DNA from: UBA6398 sp963660485
GTDB taxonomy: Bacteria; Bacteroidota; Bacteroidia; Bacteroidales; Bacteroidaceae
Length of the DNA stretch: 64,000 nt
Assembly (NCBI GenBank): GCA_963660485.1
Contig: CAVKYH010000001.1
Location: 124,001-188,000 of the forward strand
Reading direction: 5' to 3'
A model generated the notes under the pieces. That model had not been told where the DNA came from, ran no database searches, and saw only the letters and a list, made by a program, of their open reading frames with translations. Below, in pieces: positions 43,950 to 51,378 of the stretch. A program made the translations under genes and the position numbers. Numbering within the stretch: the stretch's first letter is position 1; every line of letters begins with the position of its first letter.

Positions 43950-44095
43950 GTTCGTCTTACTTCGTACGTTCAACGTGTTTACTTCGTACGTTCAACGTGT
44001 TTACTTCGACCGAAGTAAGACAAACATATCAGGTGTTTTTGGAAAACACATCGGACTTATTGGTAAAACTCATCGGACCTCTTGGCGAACTTATC
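43950..44095. repeat. Dispersed 22-bp tandem array, copy 2 (TA type)
   Basis: Two full units are present with the central CGTACG, bounded by GTTCGTCTTACTTCG (43950-43964) and the near-complement CGAAGTAAGACAAAC (44011-44025). The same hairpin (GTGTTTT-TGG-AAAACAC) and ATCGGACTTATTGG follow. Here the ATCGGAC.T.TTGG segment is itself repeated about every 22 nt. The rest of this 678-nt gap (43700-44377) holds the pepD terminator and the corA promoter and leader. Confidence 0.85.
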
Positions 44096-44192
44096 GGATA
44101 TCTAGGGAATTATTCCCCAATCTAAAGCCGCGAAAGTCGCTCCGTTTGTTTGAAAAGTGGCTGCTTACGCTGTGTTTCTCAAAATAAATTTC

Positions 44193-44200
44193 TATTTTTG
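44193..44200 (+). promoter_or_regulatory. -7 promoter box for corA
   Basis: TATTTTTG, which implies a leader of about 170 nt before the corA ATG. Confidence 0.6.
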
Positions 44201-44220
44201 CACCCAGAAATCAAAACCAA

Positions 44221-44273
44221 TTGCCCGTGTTTGCTGCATTGAACCGCCAGAAGAGGTTCGGGAAGCAGGGCAA
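44221..44273 (+). ncRNA. Structured leader hairpin upstream of corA, class not recognised
   Basis: Three nested perfect stems can be read: TTGCCC (44221-44226) with GGGCAA (44268-44273), TGCT (44232-44235) with AGCA (44264-44267) and GAACC (44241-44245) with GGTTC (44255-44259). A competing pairing, TTG-CTGC (44231-44237) with GCAG-GG-CAA, is also possible, as in a switch. It sits at the start of the ~170-nt corA leader. A 10-codon open frame (44284-44316, MDDYHADNKR) follows it. It does not match the M-box or another class I can name; a cation-responsive leader is inference. Confidence 0.5.
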
Positions 44274-44377
44274 CAAAATCAATATGGACGACTATCACGC
44301 GGATAACAAACGTTGACGCGACGGGAGATGTGCTTGACGCCTTTGCTCCTGCCGCTTAAGTTTATGGAGTAAAGACT

Positions 44378-45304
44378 ATGCGAACTTACTGGAACATTAA
44401 CAATGGACTGCGCACGGTGGACAAGTGGCAGCCCGCTTGTTGGACACAGGTTACGTGTCCCAACGAAGAGGACATCTCTTTCATGATAGACGAATTGAAG
44501 ATTCCCGAATATTTTATAGAGGACATCCGAGACAAGGACGAGCGTTCGCGTTATGAATACGAGGACGGGTGGATACTCATCATTCTCCGCATTCCTTACG
44601 TGAGGGAAGTGCGCTCCCACACTCCGCATACCACAATCCCCCTCGGTATCATAATAAACAAAGATGTGTGTGTAACGATATGCAACTTTGAAACAAATAT
44701 GATGATCGACTTCATTGCCTATCAACAAAAGCGCAACGTTGGCTTTACCGACAATGTTGACCTGGTGTTCCGCCTTTTCCTCTCGTCTTCCGTGTGGTAT
44801 CTCAAAAGATTGAAGCAGATTAACACACTCATCGAGGAATCAAAACTCAATCTTGACCGCAAAATCGACAACGAAGACCTCGTGGGGCTCTCGCGACTGC
44901 AAGACAGCCTCACATATTTCGCCACATCCATCAGGGGCAACGAGATGCTTTTGTCGAAGCTGAAGTTCAAATTGCCGATAGACGAACTTGATGCCGACCT
45001 TATCGAAGACGTGAACATCGAAATGAGCCAGGCGAGAGAAATGACCAGCATATACTCAAACATTCTCAACTCCACGATGGACACCTACGCAAGCATCATC
45101 AACAACAACATGAGCAGCGTGATGAAAAGCCTCACCTCGGTTTCGATTATCCTGATGTTCCCTACATTGATAGCAAGCCTTTTCGGAATGAACCTTATCA
45201 ACGGAATGGAGAACTTCAACTTCGGCTTTCCCATAGTGTTTGGCATCTCGGTGGTGATTACCATTCTCTTCGTGTGGTGGTTTAGAAAGAAAACCTGGAT
45301 TTGA
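44378..45304 (+). CDS. corA: CorA-family magnesium/divalent cation channel
   Basis: This is a 308-residue CorA-type Mg2+ channel. The N-terminal cytoplasmic domain (1-240) is helical and acidic, and two C-terminal helices follow. The selectivity motif GMN is at 270-272 (SLFGMNLING), between the helices, and the protein ends with the basic FRKKTWI. The length matches family members that form homopentamers in the inner membrane. A long structured leader precedes it, so regulation at the RNA level is plausible. Confidence 0.92.
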   Translation: MRTYWNINNGLRTVDKWQPACWTQVTCPNEEDISFMIDELKIPEYFIEDIRDKDERSRYEYEDGWILIILRIPYVREVRSHTPHTTIPLGIIINKDVCVTICNFETNMMIDFIAYQQKRNVGFTDNVDLVFRLFLSSSVWYLKRLKQINTLIEESKLNLDRKIDNEDLVGLSRLQDSLTYFATSIRGNEMLLSKLKFKLPIDELDADLIEDVNIEMSQAREMTSIYSNILNSTMDTYASIINNNMSSVMKSLTSVSIILMFPTLIASLFGMNLINGMENFNFGFPIVFGISVVITILFVWWFRKKTWI

Positions 45305-45354
45305 TTCCCCGCAATATTGCGCGCCTTTGCCGGAGCGGGAGCGGCAAAAAGAAT

Positions 45355-45362
45355 TATCTTTG
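45355..45362 (+). promoter_or_regulatory. -7 promoter box for the flippase gene, nearly leaderless
   Basis: TATCTTTG ends 9 nt before the ATG at 45372, so the transcript would have a leader of only a few nucleotides. This box also fixes the start codon: the upstream in-frame start at 45327 lies ahead of the promoter. Confidence 0.65.
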
Positions 45363-45371
45363 CACCTAACA

Positions 45372-46880
45372 ATGGCAGACAACAAGACAAATAGCGCGCA
45401 ACAAAGCAACTCACTTGCAAGCACCTACGGGAAAATACTGAAATATACCGGTATCTTCGGGAGCGTGCAGGTGTTGCAAGTGATAATGTCGATAATCCGC
45501 AACAAATGCGCGGCGGTTTTTATCGGACGGGTGGGTATGGGCATCACCGATGTGCTCAACCGTACCACCGATATGTTCTCGGCGCTCACAAACCTCGGCA
45601 TTCCAATTAGCGGAGTAAGGGCAATATCAGCCGAACAAGCCGACAACACACGACTGTCTCTGTTCATAAGCACGGTAAGACTGTGGAGCGTAATGCTCGG
45701 AATGCTCGGCGCCGTGATTTGCGCGCTTCTCTCCAACCCGATAAACAAATACTTTTTTGCCGGCAACATACCTCATAATTTCCTTGCCTATGTATCTCCC
45801 GTCGTTTTGTGCATGTCGGTCTACGGAGGTGAGGTGGCAATCCTTAAAGGCACGCGCAATATCAAGCAATTGGCCTCCGTTTCAGCCATTGCAACCTTTG
45901 TCTCTCTTGTAATAACGGTTCTCCTGTATGTATTGTCGGGCATCAACGGCATTCCGTGGGCTCTGCTTTCAGGCTCGATAGTTCTTGCCGTTTCCGCGCT
46001 TGTTGTAACCAACCGCCTCTACCCTTGGAACAAAACGATATTCTCGCGTGCTCATCTTGTGGCGGGAAAAGCTTTGCTGGCAATAGGAGTGTCTTATGTG
46101 ATAGCGGGCTTTGCCGGCACAGGAGCCGAGATGCTTGTAAGAATGTTCATTTCCCAATCTTCCATGGGCGATGTGGGACTGTATGCATCGGGCTTTGTGC
46201 TTTGCGTTACGTATACCCGCATTGTCTTTGTGGCAATGGATGCGGATTATTTCCCTCGTCTTTCAGCCGTAGGCAATGATTGGCGCGAGCGAAACCAAGT
46301 GGTGTCGAAACAAATAGACGTGTGCGTGTTGCTTATGGCGCCGATGTTGATAGCATTGCTCGTGTTTTTGCCATTGGTAATATCTTTGCTTTACAGCAGT
46401 GAGTTCAAGGGAGCAATAGGAATGTGTATCGGCGCCACGGGCTACTTGTTTGTAAAGGCGATAATAGCTCCTATTGAATACATACCGCTTGCAAAAGGCG
46501 ACTCAATGACGTATCTGCTTATGGAACTCGCCTATGATTTGTTTTTTGTCCTTGCGGTGGTTGTTGGTTATAAGTTCTACCAACTCGAAGGTGCGGGAAT
46601 GGCGTTGACGGTGTCGTATATCTTCGACCTCGTAATGGTTGGCGTGGTGTATAAGCGCATCTACAATTTCTCAGTGTCCCGTGGCTCGTTGCGCATAATA
46701 GTATTGCAGGGCATTATGGTGGCAGTTGCATTCTTCACGTTCGCTTCGGGATACGGAGTGTTGCAATACATTTTGGGCGCGATACTTATAGTTTTCTCCG
46801 TTTCATATAGTATAAAAAAACTGAACCTGTCATGGAAATCAATAAGCAGTATGCTTCGCAAGAAGAAAGCCGGGAAGTAG
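45372..46880 (+). CDS. Wzx-like polysaccharide flippase (MVF/MATE superfamily)
   Basis: This is a 502-residue inner-membrane protein with about 12-14 helices. It begins MADNKTNSAQQSNSLASTYG and then YTGIFGSVQVLQVIMSIIRNK, the typical first helix and loop of polysaccharide flippases, followed by GRVGMGITDVLNRTTDMF. It belongs to the family that moves undecaprenyl-linked glycans across the membrane. The glycosyltransferase gene overlaps its 3' end by 49 nt, supporting a joint role in surface glycan synthesis. No full O-antigen cluster is present. Confidence 0.85.
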   Translation: MADNKTNSAQQSNSLASTYGKILKYTGIFGSVQVLQVIMSIIRNKCAAVFIGRVGMGITDVLNRTTDMFSALTNLGIPISGVRAISAEQADNTRLSLFISTVRLWSVMLGMLGAVICALLSNPINKYFFAGNIPHNFLAYVSPVVLCMSVYGGEVAILKGTRNIKQLASVSAIATFVSLVITVLLYVLSGINGIPWALLSGSIVLAVSALVVTNRLYPWNKTIFSRAHLVAGKALLAIGVSYVIAGFAGTGAEMLVRMFISQSSMGDVGLYASGFVLCVTYTRIVFVAMDADYFPRLSAVGNDWRERNQVVSKQIDVCVLLMAPMLIALLVFLPLVISLLYSSEFKGAIGMCIGATGYLFVKAIIAPIEYIPLAKGDSMTYLLMELAYDLFFVLAVVVGYKFYQLEGAGMALTVSYIFDLVMVGVVYKRIYNFSVSRGSLRIIVLQGIMVAVAFFTFASGYGVLQYILGAILIVFSVSYSIKKLNLSWKSISSMLRKKKAGK

Positions 46881-47860
46881 TTGTAAGTGTGTTGATGACA
46901 GTTTACAACGAGGAAAAGTTTCTCGCCCAAAGCCTTGACTCCATATTGACACAGGACGAAAAACGCATAGAGATTGTTGTTGTAGACGATGCTTCCACTG
47001 ACGGTTCGCCTAATATCTTAAAAAGGTATTCCGAGAAAGACAAACGTATTTCTGTTTTGCGCAATAGAGAAAACGAAGGACTGATAAAAAGCCGTATACG
47101 TGCCTTGCAAAATTCCCGGGGACCGTATGTGATGCTTGTAGATGCCGATGATTTTATCTCGAAAGACGCAATAGGTTCGGCTTTGCAGGCTATGCGTGAA
47201 AATAATGTGGAGACTGCCGTGCTTGATTTGCAGATGTATTATGATGACAACAGGATTCAGCCATATTCAAACGAATGTTTCGGCAAGACAATGAGCGGTA
47301 AGGAGGCTTTTGTCCGATGTGTGCAGGGCAGACTGCATGGTTTGTGCGTGGAACACCGCAAGCATTACGAACAAATTCCGTTTGACGATTCGTGCAAACT
47401 TTACAGCGACGACAATACGGCGCGCATACATTATTATATATGTCCCGAAATATGTTTCTGCAAAGGAAAATATTTTTACCGTCAGCATTCCGAAAGCGAG
47501 ACCCACAATATTTCGTTCAAACGTTTCGATTATCTTTTGGCAAACATAAGTTTGCGAAAACAGATGCTTGCTCTCCATGCTCCCAAAGACGTTTTGCAGG
47601 TTGTGGAGATACATCGTTGGAAAAATATCGTGGCTCATTATAAACTGTTGCAGGAATATCGCGGGCAGTTTACGGACGAAGAGCAGCACAAAGCCTTGCT
47701 TGTTTTGGACAAAGCTATTAAAAGCATTGATTTCCAGGCTTTGCCGATAAAACTTAAACTGCGTCCGCCATATTGGCCGGCCCACAATTTGAAGACTTTT
47801 ATGGTGTGGCAAAAAGTATATCGGATATTGCGAAAATTATATCAGACATTATTTAAATAA
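46832..47860 (+). CDS. Family 2 glycosyltransferase
   Basis: This is a 342-residue cytoplasmic inverting glycosyltransferase (GT-A fold). The nucleotide-sugar site is VVDDASTDGSPNIL (about 50-63) and the DxD-type metal motif is MLVDADDFIS (about 92-101). The fold begins at VVVSVLMTVYNEEKF. The start at 46832 overlaps the flippase gene by 49 nt; no start between the overlap and the conserved first strand is better. The final residues QTLFK and the stop codon are encoded by palindromic repeat copy 8, so the natural C-terminus may have been altered. Donor and acceptor are unknown. Confidence 0.87.
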   Translation: MEINKQYASQEESREVVVSVLMTVYNEEKFLAQSLDSILTQDEKRIEIVVVDDASTDGSPNILKRYSEKDKRISVLRNRENEGLIKSRIRALQNSRGPYVMLVDADDFISKDAIGSALQAMRENNVETAVLDLQMYYDDNRIQPYSNECFGKTMSGKEAFVRCVQGRLHGLCVEHRKHYEQIPFDDSCKLYSDDNTARIHYYICPEICFCKGKYFYRQHSESETHNISFKRFDYLLANISLRKQMLALHAPKDVLQVVEIHRWKNIVAHYKLLQEYRGQFTDEEQHKALLVLDKAIKSIDFQALPIKLKLRPPYWPAHNLKTFMVWQKVYRILRKLYQTLFK

Positions 47861-47898
47861 TGTCTGACATCGTTTGAATAATGTCAGACATCGTTTTT
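47840..47898. repeat. Modular palindromic repeat, copy 8 (overlaps the GT2 stop)
   Basis: An inverted pair of the TCAGAC word (ATCAGACATTATTT and its complement) is followed by a third arm after TTTGAATA. It ends CGTTTTTG on the plus strand. The first arm lies within the GT2 coding region; the repeat lies between convergent genes. Confidence 0.85.
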
Positions 47899-47922
47899 GC
47901 GTTTCCCAAGCAAGAAAAAAAT

Positions 47923-47954
47923 AAAGGCAAACAGGAATTTCTGCTCGCCTTTGT
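47923..47954 (-). terminator. Terminator of spt
   Basis: AAAGGC...CAG pairs with CTG...GCCTTT in a partial stem 20 nt past the spt stop. The minus-strand tail after it is TTTATTTTTT. Confidence 0.55.
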
Positions 47955-47973
47955 TTGTTTTATGAAATAGAAT

Positions 47974-49161
47974 TTATTTCAAAATATCCAATTCCTTGAA
48001 AACTTTCAACAGCTTTTCAACAGCGATTGAAACTTGCTCTTTGGTATGGGTAGCCATAAGGGCAAATCTTACCAATGTATCCTGCGGAGCACATGCGGGC
48101 GGAATCACCGGATTAATGAATACGCCTTCCTCAAAAGCACGGCGGGTTACAAGGAATGTCTTGTCAACATCGCGCACATAGAGGGGAATGATAGGAGATT
48201 CGGTGGCGCCGATTTCAAAACCGTTGTCGCGGAATTGTTTCAAGGCAAAGTTTGTTACGTCCCAAAGATGCTCTATGCGTTCCGGCTCGTTTTGGATAAT
48301 ATGCAAGGCCTCCATTGCACAAGCTGTGGCTGCGGGAGTATCGCTCGCGCTGAAAATATAAGTGCGGGCGTTATGGCGCAACCAGTTAATGGTGTGTTTG
48401 TCCGAAGCAATGAAACCGCCGATAGAAGCAAGACTCTTGCTGAATGTACCCATGATAAGGTCTACTTCATCACGCAATCCGAAATGATCGCAAACGCCGC
48501 GTCCTTGTTTTCCGAACACACCCAAACCATGAGCTTCGTCAACCATCACCGTAGCATTATACTTGTGTTTCAGACGAATGATTTCGGGAAGATTTGCAAG
48601 GTCGCCTTCCATAGAGAATACGCCGTCAACTACAATAAGTTTCACAGCATCGGGACGACATTTCTTGAGTTGTTTCTCCAAATCCTCCATGTCGTTGTGC
48701 TTGAACTTCAAGTTGGTCGAGAAAGAGAGTCTGCGTCCGTCAACAATTGATGCGTGGTCTCTGTCGTCGCATATGATATAGTCATCACGGCCTGTAAGAC
48801 ATGAGATAACGCCACTGTTCACGCTGAAACCAGTGGAGAAACACAAAGCCTCGTCTTTGCCTTCGAATTCAGCAAGTTCCTTTTCCAATTGAACGTGAAG
48901 ATCGAGCGTTCCGTTAAGAAACCTTGAACCTGCACAGCCAGAGCCGTATTTTTCCAGGGCTTTCACACCTGCCGCGATTACTCTCGGGTCGGAGGTAAGC
49001 CCTGTGTAGGCGTTGCTGCCAAACATGAGCACTCTGTGTCCGCCCATGTTTACTTCTGTATCTTGCTTTCCGTCGATTTCACGAAAATAAGGGTATACGC
49101 CTTTTGCCATATACTGCTGCGGAAGGTCGTATTTTTTTAGTCGTTCCTGTAATAGTCCCAT
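47974..49161 (-). CDS. spt: Serine palmitoyltransferase
   Basis: This PLP enzyme joins serine to a fatty acyl-CoA to give 3-ketosphinganine, the committed step of sphingolipid synthesis. It is 395 residues from MGLLQERLKKYDLPQ; a frame 11 codons longer (49194) also fits and would be almost leaderless. It belongs to the alpha-oxoamine synthase family. Landmarks are GSNAYTGLT, the PLP-stacking His136 in DRDHASIVDG, DEAHGLGVFG, and the PLP lysine K242 in GTFSKSLASIGG. The sequence closely resembles the Bacteroides enzyme as I remember it. It is divergent from a lipid-kinase gene. Confidence 0.94.
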   Translation of the reverse strand: MGLLQERLKKYDLPQQYMAKGVYPYFREIDGKQDTEVNMGGHRVLMFGSNAYTGLTSDPRVIAAGVKALEKYGSGCAGSRFLNGTLDLHVQLEKELAEFEGKDEALCFSTGFSVNSGVISCLTGRDDYIICDDRDHASIVDGRRLSFSTNLKFKHNDMEDLEKQLKKCRPDAVKLIVVDGVFSMEGDLANLPEIIRLKHKYNATVMVDEAHGLGVFGKQGRGVCDHFGLRDEVDLIMGTFSKSLASIGGFIASDKHTINWLRHNARTYIFSASDTPAATACAMEALHIIQNEPERIEHLWDVTNFALKQFRDNGFEIGATESPIIPLYVRDVDKTFLVTRRAFEEGVFINPVIPPACAPQDTLVRFALMATHTKEQVSIAVEKLLKVFKELDILK

Positions 49162-49204
49162 TATATTAAGTAATTGCCTGAGGCAAGTTTTCATTAAAGC
49201 GTTG

Positions 49205-49212
49205 CAAAGGTA
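49205..49212 (-). promoter_or_regulatory. -7 promoter box for spt
   Basis: The minus strand reads TACCTTTG. The alternative start at 49194 would leave about 5 nt of leader, and the start at 49161 about 38 nt. Confidence 0.65.
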
Positions 49213-49307
49213 GTTATTTTTACCTAATTAGAAAGCCAATACTACCAAAAACAACCCCTATTTTGTTTTTTGCGCAACGTGTGTACATTTTAATTGAAAA
49301 ATCGGCG

Positions 49308-49315
49308 TAACTTTG
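49308..49315 (+). promoter_or_regulatory. -7 promoter box for the lipid kinase, nearly leaderless
   Basis: TAACTTTG ends 6 nt before the ATG at 49322, so the transcript is predicted to start at or just before the start codon. Confidence 0.65.
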
Positions 49316-49321
49316 CAAAGT

Positions 49322-50335
49322 ATGGCAACAAAAAAACGGATCATATTCATTATAAACCCAATCTCAGGAACACGGGACAAGAAGTTTATAGTTCAAGATA
49401 TCGAAAATCTCTTGAACAAGGATTTGTTTGACTATACAATAGAGACAACAAGATATGCCGGCAACGCCAAAGAAATTTCCCAACGTGCCAAAGAAGAAAA
49501 CATAGACATCGTTGTAGCGGTGGGAGGAGACGGCACAGTGAACGAAGTGGCAAGCGAACTCATCGGAAGCCATACCGCGCTTGGAATACTGCCTTGCGGT
49601 TCGGGCGACGGGCTTGCGCGACACCTGAAAATCCCTTTGAATATAAAAGGAGCTATCGAAACACTAAACTTGTGCAATATAGAGGCGATGGATTATGCCA
49701 CAGTGTGTAATCGCCCCTTTTTTGTAACATGCGGAATGGGTTTTGATGCTTACGTCAGCTATAAATTCGCGGAAGCAAAAACGCGCGGCGTGTTGACATA
49801 CCTTGAACAGGCACTTGTAGAGTGGCTTCGTTACAAACCCGAGACCTATACGGTGGAAGACGAGAACGGCACGGAAAAATACAAGGCTTTCTTGATTACG
49901 TGTGCCAATTCTTCGGAATACGGCAACAATGCCTACATAGCTCCCCAGGCTTCGATGACCGACGGAATGCTCGATGTTACGATTGTAGAGCCTTTCAATG
50001 CAATCGAAGCGCCGCAACTTGCTTTGCAATTGTTCAGCAAAACATTGCGCCCCGGAAGCCATGTGAGAATGATTAGGACAAACAAGCTGACTGTGCATCG
50101 TGAGAAACCGGGGGTGATACACTGCGACGGCGATCCCATAAAGGCTGACAAGGATTTGCATTTTGAACTTGTACATAAGGGAATCAATATCGTAACCAAC
50201 CCCAATGCTCATTCGGACAAGGCTAATATTTTTCAGCATATTGCAAACTTTGCAGATGAACTCCAAACGCGAAGCCGTTTGTTTGCCGAAAAAAACAATC
50301 CAATAAACGTAATAAACAAATTGCGCGGTAAATAA
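49322..50335 (+). CDS. YegS/DagK/LCB5-like lipid kinase
   Basis: This is a 337-residue kinase of the DAGK_cat fold. The glycine-rich nucleotide motif is VAVGGDGTVNEVASEL (about 63-78), the opening IIFIINPISGTRDKK holds the conserved NP, and LPCGSGDGLARHL follows. These enzymes phosphorylate diacylglycerol, sphingoid bases or ceramide. The adjacent divergent gene makes the sphingolipid base, so a sphingolipid substrate is possible, but sequence does not prove it. It ends before a repeat-rich gap. Confidence 0.88.
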   Translation: MATKKRIIFIINPISGTRDKKFIVQDIENLLNKDLFDYTIETTRYAGNAKEISQRAKEENIDIVVAVGGDGTVNEVASELIGSHTALGILPCGSGDGLARHLKIPLNIKGAIETLNLCNIEAMDYATVCNRPFFVTCGMGFDAYVSYKFAEAKTRGVLTYLEQALVEWLRYKPETYTVEDENGTEKYKAFLITCANSSEYGNNAYIAPQASMTDGMLDVTIVEPFNAIEAPQLALQLFSKTLRPGSHVRMIRTNKLTVHREKPGVIHCDGDPIKADKDLHFELVHKGINIVTNPNAHSDKANIFQHIANFADELQTRSRLFAEKNNPINVINKLRGK

Positions 50336-50745
50336 TGTCCTGCGCTGTAACTGAAAAAAGTTGACTCACAAACAAAATCCGGTACCAATTGATAACGTAA
50401 AAGCAGTGCCAATGTGATTATTGAACTGTCCTTTTCTGAAGATGACATATGTATGTCTTTTTATCTGTCGACTAATAAGTGGATACCGTAATACTGACAT
50501 AGACGATACTTATACATAAATTTCAAAAAAACATTTCTCGGCTGTTATCAGTACATTCTAAGACTGATTGCCGGATATTTTGGCGTCAGTATCTCATATA
50601 CATTCCAACAAGGAAAGAAATCCAATCTGAAACAGGATTATTCCTTAATAAACTCTGATCAGGACTCTGGTGTTCTATGAATAAGATTCTATTGTCCTTT
50701 CGTTTTAGCTTGTGGTGTTGGCTTTTTGAATGGACGAGATTTTCA
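50336..50745. other. AT-rich gap, no recognised gene
   Basis: This stretch follows the lipid kinase. On the minus strand there are short open fragments interrupted by stops (for example MSSSEKDSSIITLALLLRYQ), which could be a decayed gene or simply non-coding. I recognise no family, RNA or promoter in it. The adjoining 51120-51285 is also featureless. Confidence 0.4.
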
Positions 50746-50761
50746 TATCGAGGCATCTGTT

Positions 50762-51116
50762 TTGCAAAGAGGTCCGATGTGTTTTCCAAAAACACCTGAT
50801 GTGTTTGTCTTACTTCGGCCGAAGTAAACACGTTGAACGGCCGAAGTAAGCACGTTGAACGGCCGAAGTAAGCACGTTGAACGGCCGAAGTAAGCACATT
50901 GAACGGCCGAAGTAAGCACATTGAACGGCCGAAGTAAGACAAACTGAACGGACGAAATAGAAATTTGAACGCACGAAATAAACAATTTGAACGCACGAAA
51001 GAAACCGTTGAACGTACGAAGTAAACATGTTGAACGTACGAAGTAAACACGTTGAACGTACGTAGTAAGCACGTTGAACGTACGTAGTAAGCACGTTGAA
51101 CGTACGAAGTAAGACG
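50762..51116. repeat. Dispersed 22-bp tandem array, copy 3 (about 14 units, GC then TA type)
   Basis: The array is in the opposite orientation to copies 1 and 2. It starts with the hairpin GTGTTTT-CCA-AAAACAC and the terminal repeat GTTTGTCTTACTTCG (50803-50817). Then come five units with central CGGCCG up to an internal end CGAAGTAAGACAAAC (50930-50944). Two to three degenerate units follow, and then about five units with central CGTACG, ending CGAAGTAAGACG. It looks like two arrays fused through decayed units. It lies between the lipid kinase and glnN. Confidence 0.85.
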
Positions 51117-51289
51117 AAAAGGTGGCTCTAAAAGGAAAAGAGCTGGGAGGTTTGGTGTGTTTTCCTTGTTCTTCTGAAATGTTTCTCCGTGGTTTTGATT
51201 CGGAAGGTTAAGTGGGTTGCGAACAAGGTGGGGACTATAGACGAATTGAAGCCTTGCGGGGGAAAGGTAGTAGGGAAGGGATATAAAAA

Positions 51290-51329
51290 GCGGCGGTTAC
51301 GCTTTCTAAAAGAACAACGCAACCGCCGC
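51290..51329 (-). terminator. Terminator of the gltB-gltD-glnN operon
   Basis: The perfect stem GCGGCGGTT / AACCGCCGC (51290-51298 and 51321-51329) carries a further CG pair and is followed on the minus strand by TTTTTATATC. It lies 50 nt past the glnN stop. Confidence 0.85.
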
Positions 51330-51378
51330 ACGACACAGAAATATTACGATAGAGTAATGTGCTAAATTTTGTCTTGGA

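Noticed and set aside
44221..44280. SRP (4.5S) RNA
   Set aside because: GAACCGCCAG and GGGAAGCAG resemble domain IV text, but the required tetraloop stem and symmetric loop cannot form; the three-step hairpin fits better.
50586..51094. Minus-strand open frames with repeating FNVLTSAVQRAYFGRST-like peptides
   Set aside because: They are translations of the 22-bp array in several frames at once; no start context or homology supports them.
50762..51116. CRISPR array
   Set aside because: The 22-bp units are directly adjacent with no unique spacers, and no cas genes are present.
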